A stretch of 64,000 nt of DNA from the NCBI GenBank assembly GCA_018656865.1, contig JABHYO010000150.1:1-64000 (forward strand), given 5' to 3'. Position 1 is the first letter of the stretch; each line of letters starts with the position of its first letter. Shown piece after piece: positions 31,607 to 40,598 of the stretch. This stretch comes from Gammaproteobacteria bacterium. GTDB lineage: Bacteria > Pseudomonadota > Gammaproteobacteria > Pseudomonadales > Azotimanducaceae. The position numbers and the translations under genes are program-made. Under the pieces are notes generated by a model. That model was not told where the DNA came from and searched no databases. It saw only the letters and a program-made list of their open reading frames with translations.

Positions 31607-32059
31607 CTATGACAAGGCGACCGGCTCCAGCGAATATCCATGTTCGATGCAGTGAGTCAGCAGTTCGCCGAAAAATTTGTTGATCTGGGACTTTTCGTCA
31701 GGTTGGAACATATTGACGTTCGGTGTGGGATATCGGAATCGAAAATTCCGATGGCGTTCGAATCTGACGACTTCCGCCGATCTAACATCATGATAGATAC
31801 GAACGTCGATGTTCGGCCACCGGATAAAGGGGCTGTCTTCTTCCGCTGATACATTGACCGTTAGCATCGTGGTAAAGGGACAGCGCTCTGTAATCCGAAT
31901 GATTACAGTCGCTCCTTCTTCGGTTCTTGTCTTGATACCAAATGTCAGGTCATCCTCGGAATCCATCTCCGGAAACAACTGACTCAGGCGGATATAGTTG
32001 GCATCGCACTCAGCCATATCTGCAATCAGGTCCGGAATGTAGATGTACCTGTTGGTCAT
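31607..32059 (-). CDS. yqiB: DUF1249 family protein (YqiB)
   Basis: Soluble acidic protein of 150 aa with the DUF1249 hallmarks: an N-terminal segment LIADMAECDANYIRLSQLFP, the middle ITERCPFTTMLTV and RIYHDVRSAEVVRFE, and the C-terminal PDEKSQINKFFGELLTHCIEHG. It has no membrane segment. In relatives it lies near parE and cpdA. Function is unknown. AGGAAG precedes the ATG. Confidence 0.85.
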   Translation of the reverse strand: MTNRYIYIPDLIADMAECDANYIRLSQLFPEMDSEDDLTFGIKTRTEEGATVIIRITERCPFTTMLTVNVSAEEDSPFIRWPNIDVRIYHDVRSAEVVRFERHRNFRFRYPTPNVNMFQPDEKSQINKFFGELLTHCIEHGYSLEPVALS

Positions 32060-32153
32060 TGTTCTTCCTGGTATCTTGAAAAAAGATTACCACAATCATC
32101 GGAAAATACAGGGTTGATCTTTACCTTGAAAATATGAGATGGGCGTAAGTTTC

Positions 32154-32173
32154 AGCCCGGTTTTTACCGGGCT
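32154..32173. terminator. GC-rich hairpin over the waaA stop
   Basis: AGCCCGGT and ACCGGGCT pair perfectly across four bases. The waaA stop codon lies within the hairpin on the minus strand. The stem is stable but no T-run follows, so it may protect the 3' end or terminate weakly. It is the only strong structure in the 104-bp yqiB-waaA gap. Confidence 0.4.
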
Positions 32174-33423
32174 ATCAAGCCTATCAGCAATTGTTCCGCT
32201 CGTTCGATAGATCCCCGGTTCCGCTCAAGAACTTCGCTGGCTGCGGCTACAAGAAGGCGCGTCCGGCCCTCATCGCGCATCAGACCGATAACCTCGTCTT
32301 TGAGTTCTTTTCGATCCCGGGCGATCAGCATTGCCCCATGATCGATGAACTGCTGTGTAATATCCTCAACATTATCGAGATGCGGCCCCATGATCACCGC
32401 AGTACCTGCCCTCACCGCTTCCAGCAGGTTGTGGCCGCCAACAGGCACGAGACTGCCACCGATATATGCAACCCGGGCGATCGGAAAGTAGGATTCAAGC
32501 TCTCCCATAACATCCAGCATCAGAACACTGTCATCGGCAGTCACCGGCACACCCTCACTGAACCTTCTGGCTGGATATCCCATTGAAGCGCAAACCCTGG
32601 CAACATGATCCGTACGATGGGTATGACGGGGTGCAAGCACCAGCAACGCATCCGGCACAACAGCGGCGAGAGAATCCATAACCGACAACAGGGCCTCTTC
32701 CTCTCCTTCATGGGTACTGGCACCCAGGATTACAGGTCTTCCAGTGGTCAGTTGCCGTGCCGAAGCAAGCCGTGCCTCGTGACCTGCTGAATACTGACCA
32801 TCAAATTTGATGCTGCCAGTTACCTTCACCTTATCGGATTCCGCCCCCAACTCGATGAACCGTTTCGCATGCGGTTCCGTTTGCGCCGCAATGAGATCCA
32901 GAGAGCGCATCATGGGCACGGTTAGAACGCTAATCCGGGAATACCCCTCAGCCGAACGGGCTGCCATCCGTCCATTGATAACCGCTGCAGGTATACCGTC
33001 CCGCTCACAGGCAGCCAACATATTCGGCCAGAGCTCCGTATCGATGGTGATGAACAGGCGAGGTCGATTTCTCGAGAGGAACCGGTTGATTGCATCAGGT
33101 ATGTCATAAGGTGCATAGCAGTTCTCAACGGCATCACCAAGCAGAACCCGCGCCCTTTCACGTCCTGTTGGTGTCATATTGGTCACAAGACATGGGTAAC
33201 CGGCGATGAGAAGCCGCTTTATCAGAGGCGCCGCAGCGACTGTTTCTCCCGCTGAGACAGCATGAATCCAAATCACCTCACCAGGTCGTCGAGACCGGAA
33301 AAAGCCAAATCGCTGACCCAGGTCACGACGATAGTCGGGCTCCTTGATGGATCTTTTGACAAGCCTCAGCAACACAAAGGGAATCGCGAGGTAAAAGGCA
33401 CAGCTGTAGAGAAATCGGTACAA
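32164..33423 (-). CDS. waaA: 3-deoxy-D-manno-octulosonic acid transferase (Kdo transferase)
   Basis: Inner-membrane GT-30 enzyme, 419 aa, that adds Kdo residues to lipid IVA, joining lipid A to the LPS core. An N-terminal membrane-anchor helix (YRFLYSCAFYLAIPFVLLRLV) is followed by the glycosyltransferase N-domain with WIHAVSAGETVAAAPL, whose Glu is the catalytic base, and the C-domain with STHEGEEEALL and GGHNLLEAVRAG, which bind CMP-Kdo. This gene starts the LPS region. Lone on the minus strand and divergent from the FAD oxidoreductase. Confidence 0.95.
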   Translation of the reverse strand: MYRFLYSCAFYLAIPFVLLRLVKRSIKEPDYRRDLGQRFGFFRSRRPGEVIWIHAVSAGETVAAAPLIKRLLIAGYPCLVTNMTPTGRERARVLLGDAVENCYAPYDIPDAINRFLSRNRPRLFITIDTELWPNMLAACERDGIPAAVINGRMAARSAEGYSRISVLTVPMMRSLDLIAAQTEPHAKRFIELGAESDKVKVTGSIKFDGQYSAGHEARLASARQLTTGRPVILGASTHEGEEEALLSVMDSLAAVVPDALLVLAPRHTHRTDHVARVCASMGYPARRFSEGVPVTADDSVLMLDVMGELESYFPIARVAYIGGSLVPVGGHNLLEAVRAGTAVIMGPHLDNVEDITQQFIDHGAMLIARDRKELKDEVIGLMRDEGRTRLLVAAASEVLERNRGSIERAEQLLIGLIAR

Positions 33424-33480
33424 GTTGATCCGCCGGATTTAGCTGTCCTTCCCCTGAAGCTCAAAGGATAACCATGTCAC

Positions 33481-33510
33481 CTGACCGATGCCACCGGCAC
33501 CCTGTATAAT
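33481..33510 (+). promoter_or_regulatory. Promoter of the FAD oxidoreductase gene
   Basis: CTGACC (33481-33486) and a perfect TATAAT (33505-33510) separated by 18 bases, ending 29 bases before the TTG start at 33540. It lies in the 116-bp divergent gap with waaA. Confidence 0.45.
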
Positions 33511-33539
33511 TTGGGCTTGCGCCCAGAGAATATGAAATC

Positions 33540-34712
33540 TTGAGTCCGGTTCAGTACAAGACAGATATCGCTATCGTGGGCGGTGGAATTGCCGGGCTGT
33601 GGTTGCTAAACCTGCTCCGAGACCGCGGGTTCGACACCGTGCTACTTGAAAAACGAGCCCTCGGAAATGGGCAGACGGTGGCTTCCCAGGGCATGATCCA
33701 CGGTGGTATCAAGTATGCCCTGGGCGGTCTGCTAACCGATGCTTCCGAAACCATTGCAGCCATGCCGGCCAGGTGGCAGGCGTGCCTTGATGGCTGTGGA
33801 GAGCTGGATCTGCGTGGCGTCAAAACCCTATCAACCGACTACTATCTTTTTTCAGATGCCAGGCTGACCTCAAAGATCACTGCATTTTTCGGCAGCAAGG
33901 CGATCGATGGCCGGGTTAAACCCGTCTCAAAGGAACATGCGCCGGAGGCCTTACGGCATCAGGACTTCAAAGGCCTCATTTACCAATTGCAGGATCTGGT
34001 ACTGGATCCCGTATCTCTTCTTGAACAACTCGCCAGACGCCACGCGGACAGCATCCGCATCGGAGATATCAAACTCGACTCCCATGACTCTTCCGTGCGA
34101 GCCATCACACTCGCCGATGGTTCTCTGGTCAAGGCAAAGCTGTATATCTTTGCCGCCGGTAGCGGCAACGGTCCAATGATCGATCAGCTCCAGCTGCCGG
34201 TCACTATGCAGCAACGGCCGCTTCACCAGGTTGTTGTTCACGGAGGAGATCTGCCCGCTCTCTTTGCTCACGCTGTTAGTCTTCGCAGTGCTGACAAGCC
34301 CAGGCTTACCATCACAACTCATGGAACAGCCAACGGAAACCATGCCTGGTACCTGGGTGGACAACTGGCGGAAACAGGAGTCGATAGATCTGACGCTAGC
34401 CAGATTCGCCACGCGAAGACGGAACTAAGTGCCATCTTCCCCTGGTTATCATTCGACCGCTGTCAGTTTTCGACCCACCGGATCGACCGCGCCGAACCTG
34501 GCCAGAAGGACCAGGGTCGGCCAGACACGCCGTATGCAAGACGTTTTGACAATTCTCTGGTCTGCTGGCCAACCAAACTGACGCTGGCACCGATGCTGGG
34601 CGATATGGTTCTCAAAGAAATCGACTTTGAAGGCAGTGGCTCTGCCCAGACGAATTTCGGTAGCAACTACCGCATTGGCGAGGCACCCTGGGAAGCAGAC
34701 CATGAGGCTTGA
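33540..34712 (+). CDS. FAD-dependent oxidoreductase (DAO family)
   Basis: A 390-aa flavoprotein of the D-amino-acid oxidase / glycerol-3-phosphate dehydrogenase fold. The N-terminal Rossmann motif DIAIVGGGIAGLWLLNLLRDRG binds FAD; SQGMIHGG and a central substrate domain follow. The start codon is TTG; no ATG fits. The next gene, an aldo/keto reductase, overlaps by 11 bases, so the two form a pair. From memory, a similar oxidoreductase and reductase pair lies between waaA and hldE in Pseudomonas. The substrate is unknown. The location suggests a link to envelope sugars, but this is inference. Confidence 0.75.
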   Translation: MSPVQYKTDIAIVGGGIAGLWLLNLLRDRGFDTVLLEKRALGNGQTVASQGMIHGGIKYALGGLLTDASETIAAMPARWQACLDGCGELDLRGVKTLSTDYYLFSDARLTSKITAFFGSKAIDGRVKPVSKEHAPEALRHQDFKGLIYQLQDLVLDPVSLLEQLARRHADSIRIGDIKLDSHDSSVRAITLADGSLVKAKLYIFAAGSGNGPMIDQLQLPVTMQQRPLHQVVVHGGDLPALFAHAVSLRSADKPRLTITTHGTANGNHAWYLGGQLAETGVDRSDASQIRHAKTELSAIFPWLSFDRCQFSTHRIDRAEPGQKDQGRPDTPYARRFDNSLVCWPTKLTLAPMLGDMVLKEIDFEGSGSAQTNFGSNYRIGEAPWEADHEA

Positions 34713-35466
34713 ACCTAAACCTCTGGGTGATTGTGGGATCAGCGTCTCACCCCTATCTCTAGGTACCGTCAAACTGGGTAGAAACACAGCGGTCAAGTAC
34801 CCCAGTACATTCTCTCTGCCGAGTGACGAAGAGGTCATCTCGTTGCTGGAGATGGCACGCGAATTTGGTATCAACCTAATTGATACGGCACCCGCTTATG
34901 GTACCAGCGAAGAGAGACTGGGCCGTCTTCTGCCCGGATTGAGAAAGGACTGGGTAATCTGCACCAAGGCCGGAGAGACTTTCGTGGACGGTCAGTCCAT
35001 CTACGACTTCTCCCGTTCGGCCATTGAATCGAGCGTCCGGCAGAGTCTTCACAATCTGAGAACCGATTATTTGGATGTGGTTCTGATTCATTCCGATGGC
35101 CGGGACCTTGAGATATTGAATGAAACCGACGCCATGCAAACACTACAAAAATTAAAGGACGAAGGTCTCGTTCGGCTAATTGGGATCTCCACCAAGACAG
35201 TAGAAGGCGGGTTTTCCGCCCTCGATGTCAGCGATGTATTGATGGTGACACTGAATCTCAAAGATCAGACCCAGCTGCCCCTTATCCGAGCAGCTGAAGA
35301 ACGCGGTTGTGGCATTCTTGTAAAAAAGGCCATGGCGAGCGGGCACGGCGATGCGACTGCGAACCTCAAATTCAGTCTTTCAACCCCAGGGGTTGGTTCG
35401 GTTGTTCTCGGGACCATTAATCCCGATCATCTGAAGCAGAATGTGGAAACCGCTCTCGCGCTCTAG
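34702..35466 (+). CDS. Aldo/keto reductase family oxidoreductase
   Basis: A 254-aa NADP-binding TIM-barrel reductase. Family features: LIDTAPAYGTSEERLGRLL with the catalytic Asp and Tyr, WVICTKAGE with the catalytic Lys, VLIHSDG with the His, and GVGSVVLGTINPDHLKQN near the C-terminus for the cofactor. The track start at 34627 lies well inside the previous gene; ATG 34702 (MRLEPKPLGDCG) is the natural start and overlaps the oxidoreductase stop by 11 bases. The stop shares the palindrome CTAG with the stop of the convergent hldE. Substrate unknown. Confidence 0.82.
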   Translation: MRLEPKPLGDCGISVSPLSLGTVKLGRNTAVKYPSTFSLPSDEEVISLLEMAREFGINLIDTAPAYGTSEERLGRLLPGLRKDWVICTKAGETFVDGQSIYDFSRSAIESSVRQSLHNLRTDYLDVVLIHSDGRDLEILNETDAMQTLQKLKDEGLVRLIGISTKTVEGGFSALDVSDVLMVTLNLKDQTQLPLIRAAEERGCGILVKKAMASGHGDATANLKFSLSTPGVGSVVLGTINPDHLKQNVETALAL

Positions 35467-36875
35467 AGATCCCTGATCTTCTCAACAATGGCACTGGTCG
35501 AACAGTCTTCAACCAGGCTCAGGACTTTGACCTCTCCACCGGCATTCCGGACAATGTCTGCCCCAACCACCTGGTCGATGCCATAATCACCACCCTTCAC
35601 CAGCACATCAGGCTGGATCTGTTCGAGCAAACTCTCCGGCGTGTCTTTTTCGAACGACACCACCCAGTCGACAGCTGTCAGCCCTGCCAGCATCGTCATC
35701 CGACGATCGAGAGAGTTGATCGGGCGACCTTCTCCTTTCAGTTTTTGAACAGATTCATCCGAATTGATCGCAACGATAAGTCGGTCGCCTTCTTTCTTTG
35801 CCTCGGTCAGGTAGTCAACATGTCCAGCATGCAGAATGTCAAAGCAGCCATTGGTAAAAACGATTCTTTCGCCGCGTGATCGAGCCACCTGAACCGCAAT
35901 GACAAGCTGTTCTGCAGTCATCTTGCCCCTATCCAAAGGTTCATCGCGATCAAACTCAGCCCGCAGTTCGGGTCCCGATACACTGGTGACGCCGAAGTGA
36001 CTGACGACGATACCGGCAGCGACGTTGGCCAGCGCAACGGAATCTTTGAGTGTCTGACCAGACGCGAGGGCGGCGGCCAATACAGCAATCACGGTATCCC
36101 CTGCACCAGAAGTATCGTACACCTCCCTCGTTCGAGCGGGAAAGTGAGATTCTTCATCGTTCTTCTGGATCAGCGTCATGCCTTCAGATGCGCGAGTAAC
36201 CAGCATGGCCTCACAACCGATTCTTTCAATCAGGTGCCGGCACTTATCCACCATCTCTGCCTCAGTACTCCAACCATTGAGCGCACTTCGCAGTTCGAGC
36301 GTATTGGGTTTAATGACGGTGGCCCCTGCGTAGACTTCGAAGGGCTTGAATTTCGGATCAACATAGACAGGCAGTCCCCTGGCTCTTGCCGAGGCAATGA
36401 CCTGTTCAGGGTCCGTAAAAACACCCTTGTCATAGTCTGAGAAGACTATGCCATCACAACTCTCCGTGTCGTCCAGTAAGGCAATGAGATCTGCCGGGTC
36501 CACTTTGACGGGATCCTCAAAGTCCGCACGTATCATTTGCTGACTTTGACTGACCAGCCTGATCTTGGTAATGGTCGACCAGCCTGGCACTTCGACAAAT
36601 CTGCATCCGATTCCTGAGGATTCCAGCTTTGCCTTCAGCACCTGGGCCATATCATCGGCGCCTGTAGCGGCGATCAACATGGACCGGGCTCCCAATGTGG
36701 CGACATTGAGAGCGACATTGGCGGCACCGCCGGGCCTGTCCTCGATTTCCGATACATCTACAACAGGTATTGGTGCTTCCGCAGAGATACGGCGTGTCTC
36801 ACCGTGCCAATAACGATCAACCATGGCATCGCCAATGGTGAGGATACTGGCGTTATCAAATCGGGGAATTTTCAT
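35463..36875 (-). CDS. hldE: Bifunctional heptose 7-phosphate kinase / heptose 1-phosphate adenylyltransferase
   Basis: Two-domain enzyme, 470 aa, for ADP-heptose, the donor of the inner LPS core. The N-terminal ribokinase-like domain (1-315) has RPGGAANVALNVATLGA, SDYDKGVF and DTSGAGDTVIAVLAAAL. The C-terminal nucleotidyltransferase domain opens with VFTNGCFDILHAGHVDYL (about 340-357). Its product feeds WaaC and WaaF, encoded further along. Convergent with the reductase gene; both TAG stops fall on the same CTAG. Confidence 0.96.
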   Translation of the reverse strand: MKIPRFDNASILTIGDAMVDRYWHGETRRISAEAPIPVVDVSEIEDRPGGAANVALNVATLGARSMLIAATGADDMAQVLKAKLESSGIGCRFVEVPGWSTITKIRLVSQSQQMIRADFEDPVKVDPADLIALLDDTESCDGIVFSDYDKGVFTDPEQVIASARARGLPVYVDPKFKPFEVYAGATVIKPNTLELRSALNGWSTEAEMVDKCRHLIERIGCEAMLVTRASEGMTLIQKNDEESHFPARTREVYDTSGAGDTVIAVLAAALASGQTLKDSVALANVAAGIVVSHFGVTSVSGPELRAEFDRDEPLDRGKMTAEQLVIAVQVARSRGERIVFTNGCFDILHAGHVDYLTEAKKEGDRLIVAINSDESVQKLKGEGRPINSLDRRMTMLAGLTAVDWVVSFEKDTPESLLEQIQPDVLVKGGDYGIDQVVGADIVRNAGGEVKVLSLVEDCSTSAIVEKIRDL

Positions 36876-36917
36876 TGAAGACAGGCATTCTGACGTGCGC
36901 GAAGTTTAGCACAATCA

Positions 36918-37877
36918 ATGTTCTTCCCGACTGATGCAAAACCCGCTAATGTGACCGCCGTGAACAACACCTCCCTTCGACAAGCTGAATTTCTAAAACC
37001 GGGTTACTGGCTCACCTGGATCGGCATCGGACTTATTCGACTGATCTGTTTCCTGCCACTATCCATTCGGGGGAAAGCAGGCAGCGGTCTGGGGCTGCTG
37101 GCCAGTATGGTCGCAACAAGACGGCGACACATCGTACGGACCAATCTGGAGCTCTGCTTCCCAGAAATTGGCCAGCAAGTACTAGATCAACTGCTTGTCG
37201 ATAATTTCAGATCGAGCGGGGTCTCTATTATCGAAACCGCCACGGTCTGGTTTGACGATCCATGGAGGTATCGCGACCTCGTCGACATTACCGGATTGGA
37301 CGAGCTACGCTCCGCAAAAGCCGAAGGCAGCGGCGTTATGTTGCTTGGCATGCATCTGTCTACTCTGGATTTTTGCGGCGCCGTACTGAGTACATATGAG
37401 CCATTTGATGTGATGTATCGTCGCAACAAAAACAGATTGCTCGAGGCTGTGATGACTCGTGGGAGGGAAAGAAACTTCGCTTCCGCCATCGAACGAAGCA
37501 ATGTGAGAATGGTTGTCCGACGCCTGAAGGAGGGTGCGGTTGTCTGGTACGGGCCCGACCAGGACTATGGCCGCAAACATTCCGTTTTCGCCCCTTTCTT
37601 TAACCGTCAGGCCGCAAGCATTACCGCCACAGCGCGCATCGTGAAGATGACAGGCTCTCCCGTCGTCGTTTTTTCTCACTATCGTGACCTTGCAACCGGT
37701 CGTTACAGGATTCATCTGGAACGCCTTACTAAAAATTTCCCGACGGACGACGAGATTGCGGACTGCACCTGTATAAACAATGTTATCGAGGAAGCTGTAT
37801 CGCGAGCACCGGCGCAATATTGGTGGTTACACAGGCGATTCAAGACGCAGCCAGAAGGTGAACCCAGACCCTATTGA
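36918..37877 (+). CDS. lpxL: Lipid A late acyltransferase (LpxL/HtrB family)
   Basis: A 319-aa inner-membrane acyltransferase transferring a fatty acid from acyl-ACP to Kdo2-lipid IVA. An N-terminal membrane segment (WLTWIGIGLIRLICFLPL) is followed by the HX4D motif HLSTLD, DQDYGRKHSVF and the C-terminal WLHRRFKTQPEGE, all family signatures. Whether it is LpxL (laurate) or LpxM cannot be told from sequence alone. GTG codons at 36951 and 36960 are alternative starts. Divergent from hldE; 3' end overlaps the glycosyltransferase by 7 bases. Confidence 0.85.
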   Translation: MFFPTDAKPANVTAVNNTSLRQAEFLKPGYWLTWIGIGLIRLICFLPLSIRGKAGSGLGLLASMVATRRRHIVRTNLELCFPEIGQQVLDQLLVDNFRSSGVSIIETATVWFDDPWRYRDLVDITGLDELRSAKAEGSGVMLLGMHLSTLDFCGAVLSTYEPFDVMYRRNKNRLLEAVMTRGRERNFASAIERSNVRMVVRRLKEGAVVWYGPDQDYGRKHSVFAPFFNRQAASITATARIVKMTGSPVVVFSHYRDLATGRYRIHLERLTKNFPTDDEIADCTCINNVIEEAVSRAPAQYWWLHRRFKTQPEGEPRPY

Positions 37878-38851
37878 TTTCGCCCAGATGTCAGTGTGTC
37901 GAGGAGCCCGAGAACCCGGGTCGCCGCTGCCTGAGTGGAGTAGTTTTCTTTCACCACGCTCCGACCTGCTTCTCCCATTCTCTGTCTCAGCTCCCTTGAG
38001 TTCACCAGTTGCTCAATCGCTGACAACCAGTCCTGCTCAGAATTCGCGAGAAAACCGGTAAGACCATGACGGACGACGTCGTGGTTGGCGCCTGTATCAG
38101 AGCTGACAACCGGTAAGCCTGCAGCCATGTACTGTATGACCTTGAGCGCGCACTTGCCGCGTGTCCAGCGATCGTCAACCATGGGTGCAATACCAATATG
38201 ACTTTTTGCGAGTTCACTTGTTTCCGTTACCTGCGACCAGGCTATATGTCGCGTCCTGAGGTGTTCGAAGTTCATCTGGAAATCACCAATAATCTTGAAT
38301 TCCAGATCGGGGAAGTGTGCTCCAATAGCATTCAGTGTGGCTCTGAAATGCTCAAGATATCGTGACGTTGAGCGGCTACCTATCCAGACCATCGACATTT
38401 GCTCTTCCTTCTGCTGCAAATGATAGTGGTCTGTTTCGACACTGGTCGGTACTAATTCAGCTACACCACCCAGATTTCGTGCTGCATCGCAAAGGTACGT
38501 GTTGCCTCCAAGGACGAGGTCGGCAGCCTCGACTATCGCGCGGTACCGACGACCTCTTGTTACCGACTTTTCACCGCTCGACTTTAGAAATATGGCATCG
38601 TCATGGTCGAAGACCAGAACCTTGGCAGTTCTACTCAGCAATCCTGCAACAAAGGTGTTCAGCAGTTTTCGTTGAATGAATACGGCATCAAAGGATGTGG
38701 ACCCCAGAACCGCACCAAGTTGACCGAGCGTACCGGGCTCGTTGAGAATCCTGACCTGGTCACCCCTTTCAACCAATGCTCTCGTGATGGGCTGAACACG
38801 ATATCGAGTCGCCGGATCCTCACTCGATTTGGTGAGGAAGAGATATCTCAT
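37871..38851 (-). CDS. Glycosyltransferase, GT4-like
   Basis: A 326-aa GT-B glycosyltransferase. The N-terminal domain starts MRYLFLTKSSEDPATRYRV and includes VFDHDDAIFL. The C-terminal nucleotide-sugar domain has MVWIGSRSTSRYL and the loop YMAAGLPVVSSDTGANHDVV. The usual EX7E motif is not clear. Last gene of the core-LPS operon, overlapping the methyltransferase by four bases (ATGA). Probably adds a sugar to the core or to another glycan; acceptor unknown. Confidence 0.75.
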   Translation of the reverse strand: MRYLFLTKSSEDPATRYRVQPITRALVERGDQVRILNEPGTLGQLGAVLGSTSFDAVFIQRKLLNTFVAGLLSRTAKVLVFDHDDAIFLKSSGEKSVTRGRRYRAIVEAADLVLGGNTYLCDAARNLGGVAELVPTSVETDHYHLQQKEEQMSMVWIGSRSTSRYLEHFRATLNAIGAHFPDLEFKIIGDFQMNFEHLRTRHIAWSQVTETSELAKSHIGIAPMVDDRWTRGKCALKVIQYMAAGLPVVSSDTGANHDVVRHGLTGFLANSEQDWLSAIEQLVNSRELRQRMGEAGRSVVKENYSTQAAATRVLGLLDTLTSGRNQ

Positions 38852-39486
38852 GCCGGTTTGTCAGCAACGACAATGATTTGTTTTGCGTAGTCTATGCCAA
38901 TCGCTCTGAATACCGGGTACAACAGGATGCGACGTAAAAACTTCTTGATCAGCGAGTCATGGTAGAGACGATGAACCGACACAACCCGGAACCCCGCCAG
39001 TCTCAGCAGGCCCCCCAATTCGTCGTAACAGAACGGAGTCACATGAGTCGCATCTCTTAAGAAAGCTGGTGGGTAGTAGACGTTCGGTGTGGTTAATACC
39101 ACCTTGCCGCCAGGCTTTACGTGATCGTACATCTTTTTCACCATTAGCCAGGCGCTGTCGAGACTAAGGTGTTCAATCATCTCAAAGGCGCAGACGATAT
39201 CGTAGCTGTCTTCAACCTCATCGATGTTCGTGAAGTCATGCTCGAAGGTCGAATCGATGTCGCAGGATTTGTAGTTATATTCGCCCCAATAGCCTTGCAT
39301 TTTTTGCCGTAGCGATCGGTCACCGGCACCTACTTCAAGCAGATCGACACCCCTCCGGCCAACCGTTGCCAGCACCTTGTGATAACGCCGGTCAACCGGT
39401 AGCGACCAGATTTTACCGAATTGATCCGCCACAGCCTGACGTTCACGGTACAACTTGTGCCAGTCGATAACCTGGAGATCCTTCAT
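38848..39486 (-). CDS. SAM-dependent methyltransferase
   Basis: Class I Rossmann methyltransferase of 212 aa. Motif I LLEVGAGDRSLRQ binds SAM; the motif-II acidic region CDIDSTFEHDF and post-I DIVCAFEMIEHL follow; KPGGKVVLTTPN is the late motif typical of the Methyltransf_11/23 group. It sits between two glycosyltransferases in one operon, so a sugar or lipid-linked acceptor is likely. The C-terminal IKKFLRRILLYPVFRAIGI is hydrophobic and may touch the membrane. Confidence 0.78.
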   Translation of the reverse strand: MKDLQVIDWHKLYRERQAVADQFGKIWSLPVDRRYHKVLATVGRRGVDLLEVGAGDRSLRQKMQGYWGEYNYKSCDIDSTFEHDFTNIDEVEDSYDIVCAFEMIEHLSLDSAWLMVKKMYDHVKPGGKVVLTTPNVYYPPAFLRDATHVTPFCYDELGGLLRLAGFRVVSVHRLYHDSLIKKFLRRILLYPVFRAIGIDYAKQIIVVADKPA

Positions 39487-39488
39487 GA

Positions 39489-40598
39489 TTAGTCCCCGGT
39501 GACGGGCGCCACCTTTTCCACTTGAGGCAGAGTTCTTAAGTTCTGAAGCATGGCCGCGACGGAGAATTCCGCACCCAGACGTTCATGTGCCTTTGTGCTC
39601 AGTTCACTCTGTTCCTGTTTTGACAGCGTCTGCATTTTTTTTAATTTTTCCGCCAGATCCGCGACATCGCCACACCTGAACATGATACCGGCATCGGTAA
39701 CAACGCTGGCCGGACCCGGCGCATCAGAACACAGCACCGGCGTCGACGCGGCCATCGCTTCCAGCAGAACCATGCCAAATGCTTCTTCCCTGGTCGAAGG
39801 CAGTACAAAGGAATCGAAAGCCTTCATGTACTTTTTTGCATCCTCTCGACTGCCAGCGAAGATAACCCTATCGGCGATCCGCAGCCTTGCTGCCTGCTCC
39901 CGCAGCTGCTCTCGCAACTCTCCATCGCCTACTAGCGCCAGGACAGAATTGTCACCAAGCTTTGCAAAAGCATCGATTAACAGTGCATGGTTTTTCTTAG
40001 GGACAAGTCTGCCGATCGTCCCGTAACAGTATGCGCCGAGAGGTATACCCAGTTGGTGCCGAGCTGAAACCGAATCGAGAAGCGTTCCGGCCTCAATGGC
40101 ATGGGGTACCCTGTGTATCCGGTCCGCCAGATGCGGGTGGCTAGTTCTGACCTCATCACAGACCGGGTGGGACACACCCAATAGACTGACATTGTCCTTC
40201 CAAAACCGGGAAAAGACTGAGCGAGTTTTTCGCTTCAGAAATCCAAACTCATGCATCACACCGAGCACCAGACCAATGTCCATTTTCCGGTTGAGTAACA
40301 TCGAAAGGTAAAAGGGCTTGTACCGGTGGGCGATAACAATGTCAGGCACATCGTTTCCAATAAGGGCTTCGAGCTGAGCGACTATGCCGAATTTCAGCCC
40401 CCGCAGCGCGCCCTTCTCAAGCATCAGGAATTCGACCTCTCCCGGGACTGCGCTCACGATCTGGGGTGATTCGGCACCCCTTAGGAAAACGGTCCTGACA
40501 TCGCAATCGCCAAAGCTGCCTGCGTACTGTCTCGCTACAGTAGCAAAGGGACCTTTGAAGTCATGGCATATCTGCAGAACACGGGGTTTTCGTTCCAT
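39489..40598 (-). CDS. Glycosyltransferase family 4, core LPS
   Basis: A 369-aa GT4 retaining glycosyltransferase with a GT-B fold. GRLVPKKNHALLIDAFAKLG marks the start of the donor domain, and EEAFGMVLLE is the EX7E motif binding the nucleotide sugar. The start codon overlaps the wapO stop by one base (TGATG). The position after the carbamoyltransferase is that of wapH in Pseudomonas, which adds a core glucose; equivalence is likely but unproven. Confidence 0.83.
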   Translation of the reverse strand: MERKPRVLQICHDFKGPFATVARQYAGSFGDCDVRTVFLRGAESPQIVSAVPGEVEFLMLEKGALRGLKFGIVAQLEALIGNDVPDIVIAHRYKPFYLSMLLNRKMDIGLVLGVMHEFGFLKRKTRSVFSRFWKDNVSLLGVSHPVCDEVRTSHPHLADRIHRVPHAIEAGTLLDSVSARHQLGIPLGAYCYGTIGRLVPKKNHALLIDAFAKLGDNSVLALVGDGELREQLREQAARLRIADRVIFAGSREDAKKYMKAFDSFVLPSTREEAFGMVLLEAMAASTPVLCSDAPGPASVVTDAGIMFRCGDVADLAEKLKKMQTLSKQEQSELSTKAHERLGAEFSVAAMLQNLRTLPQVEKVAPVTGD

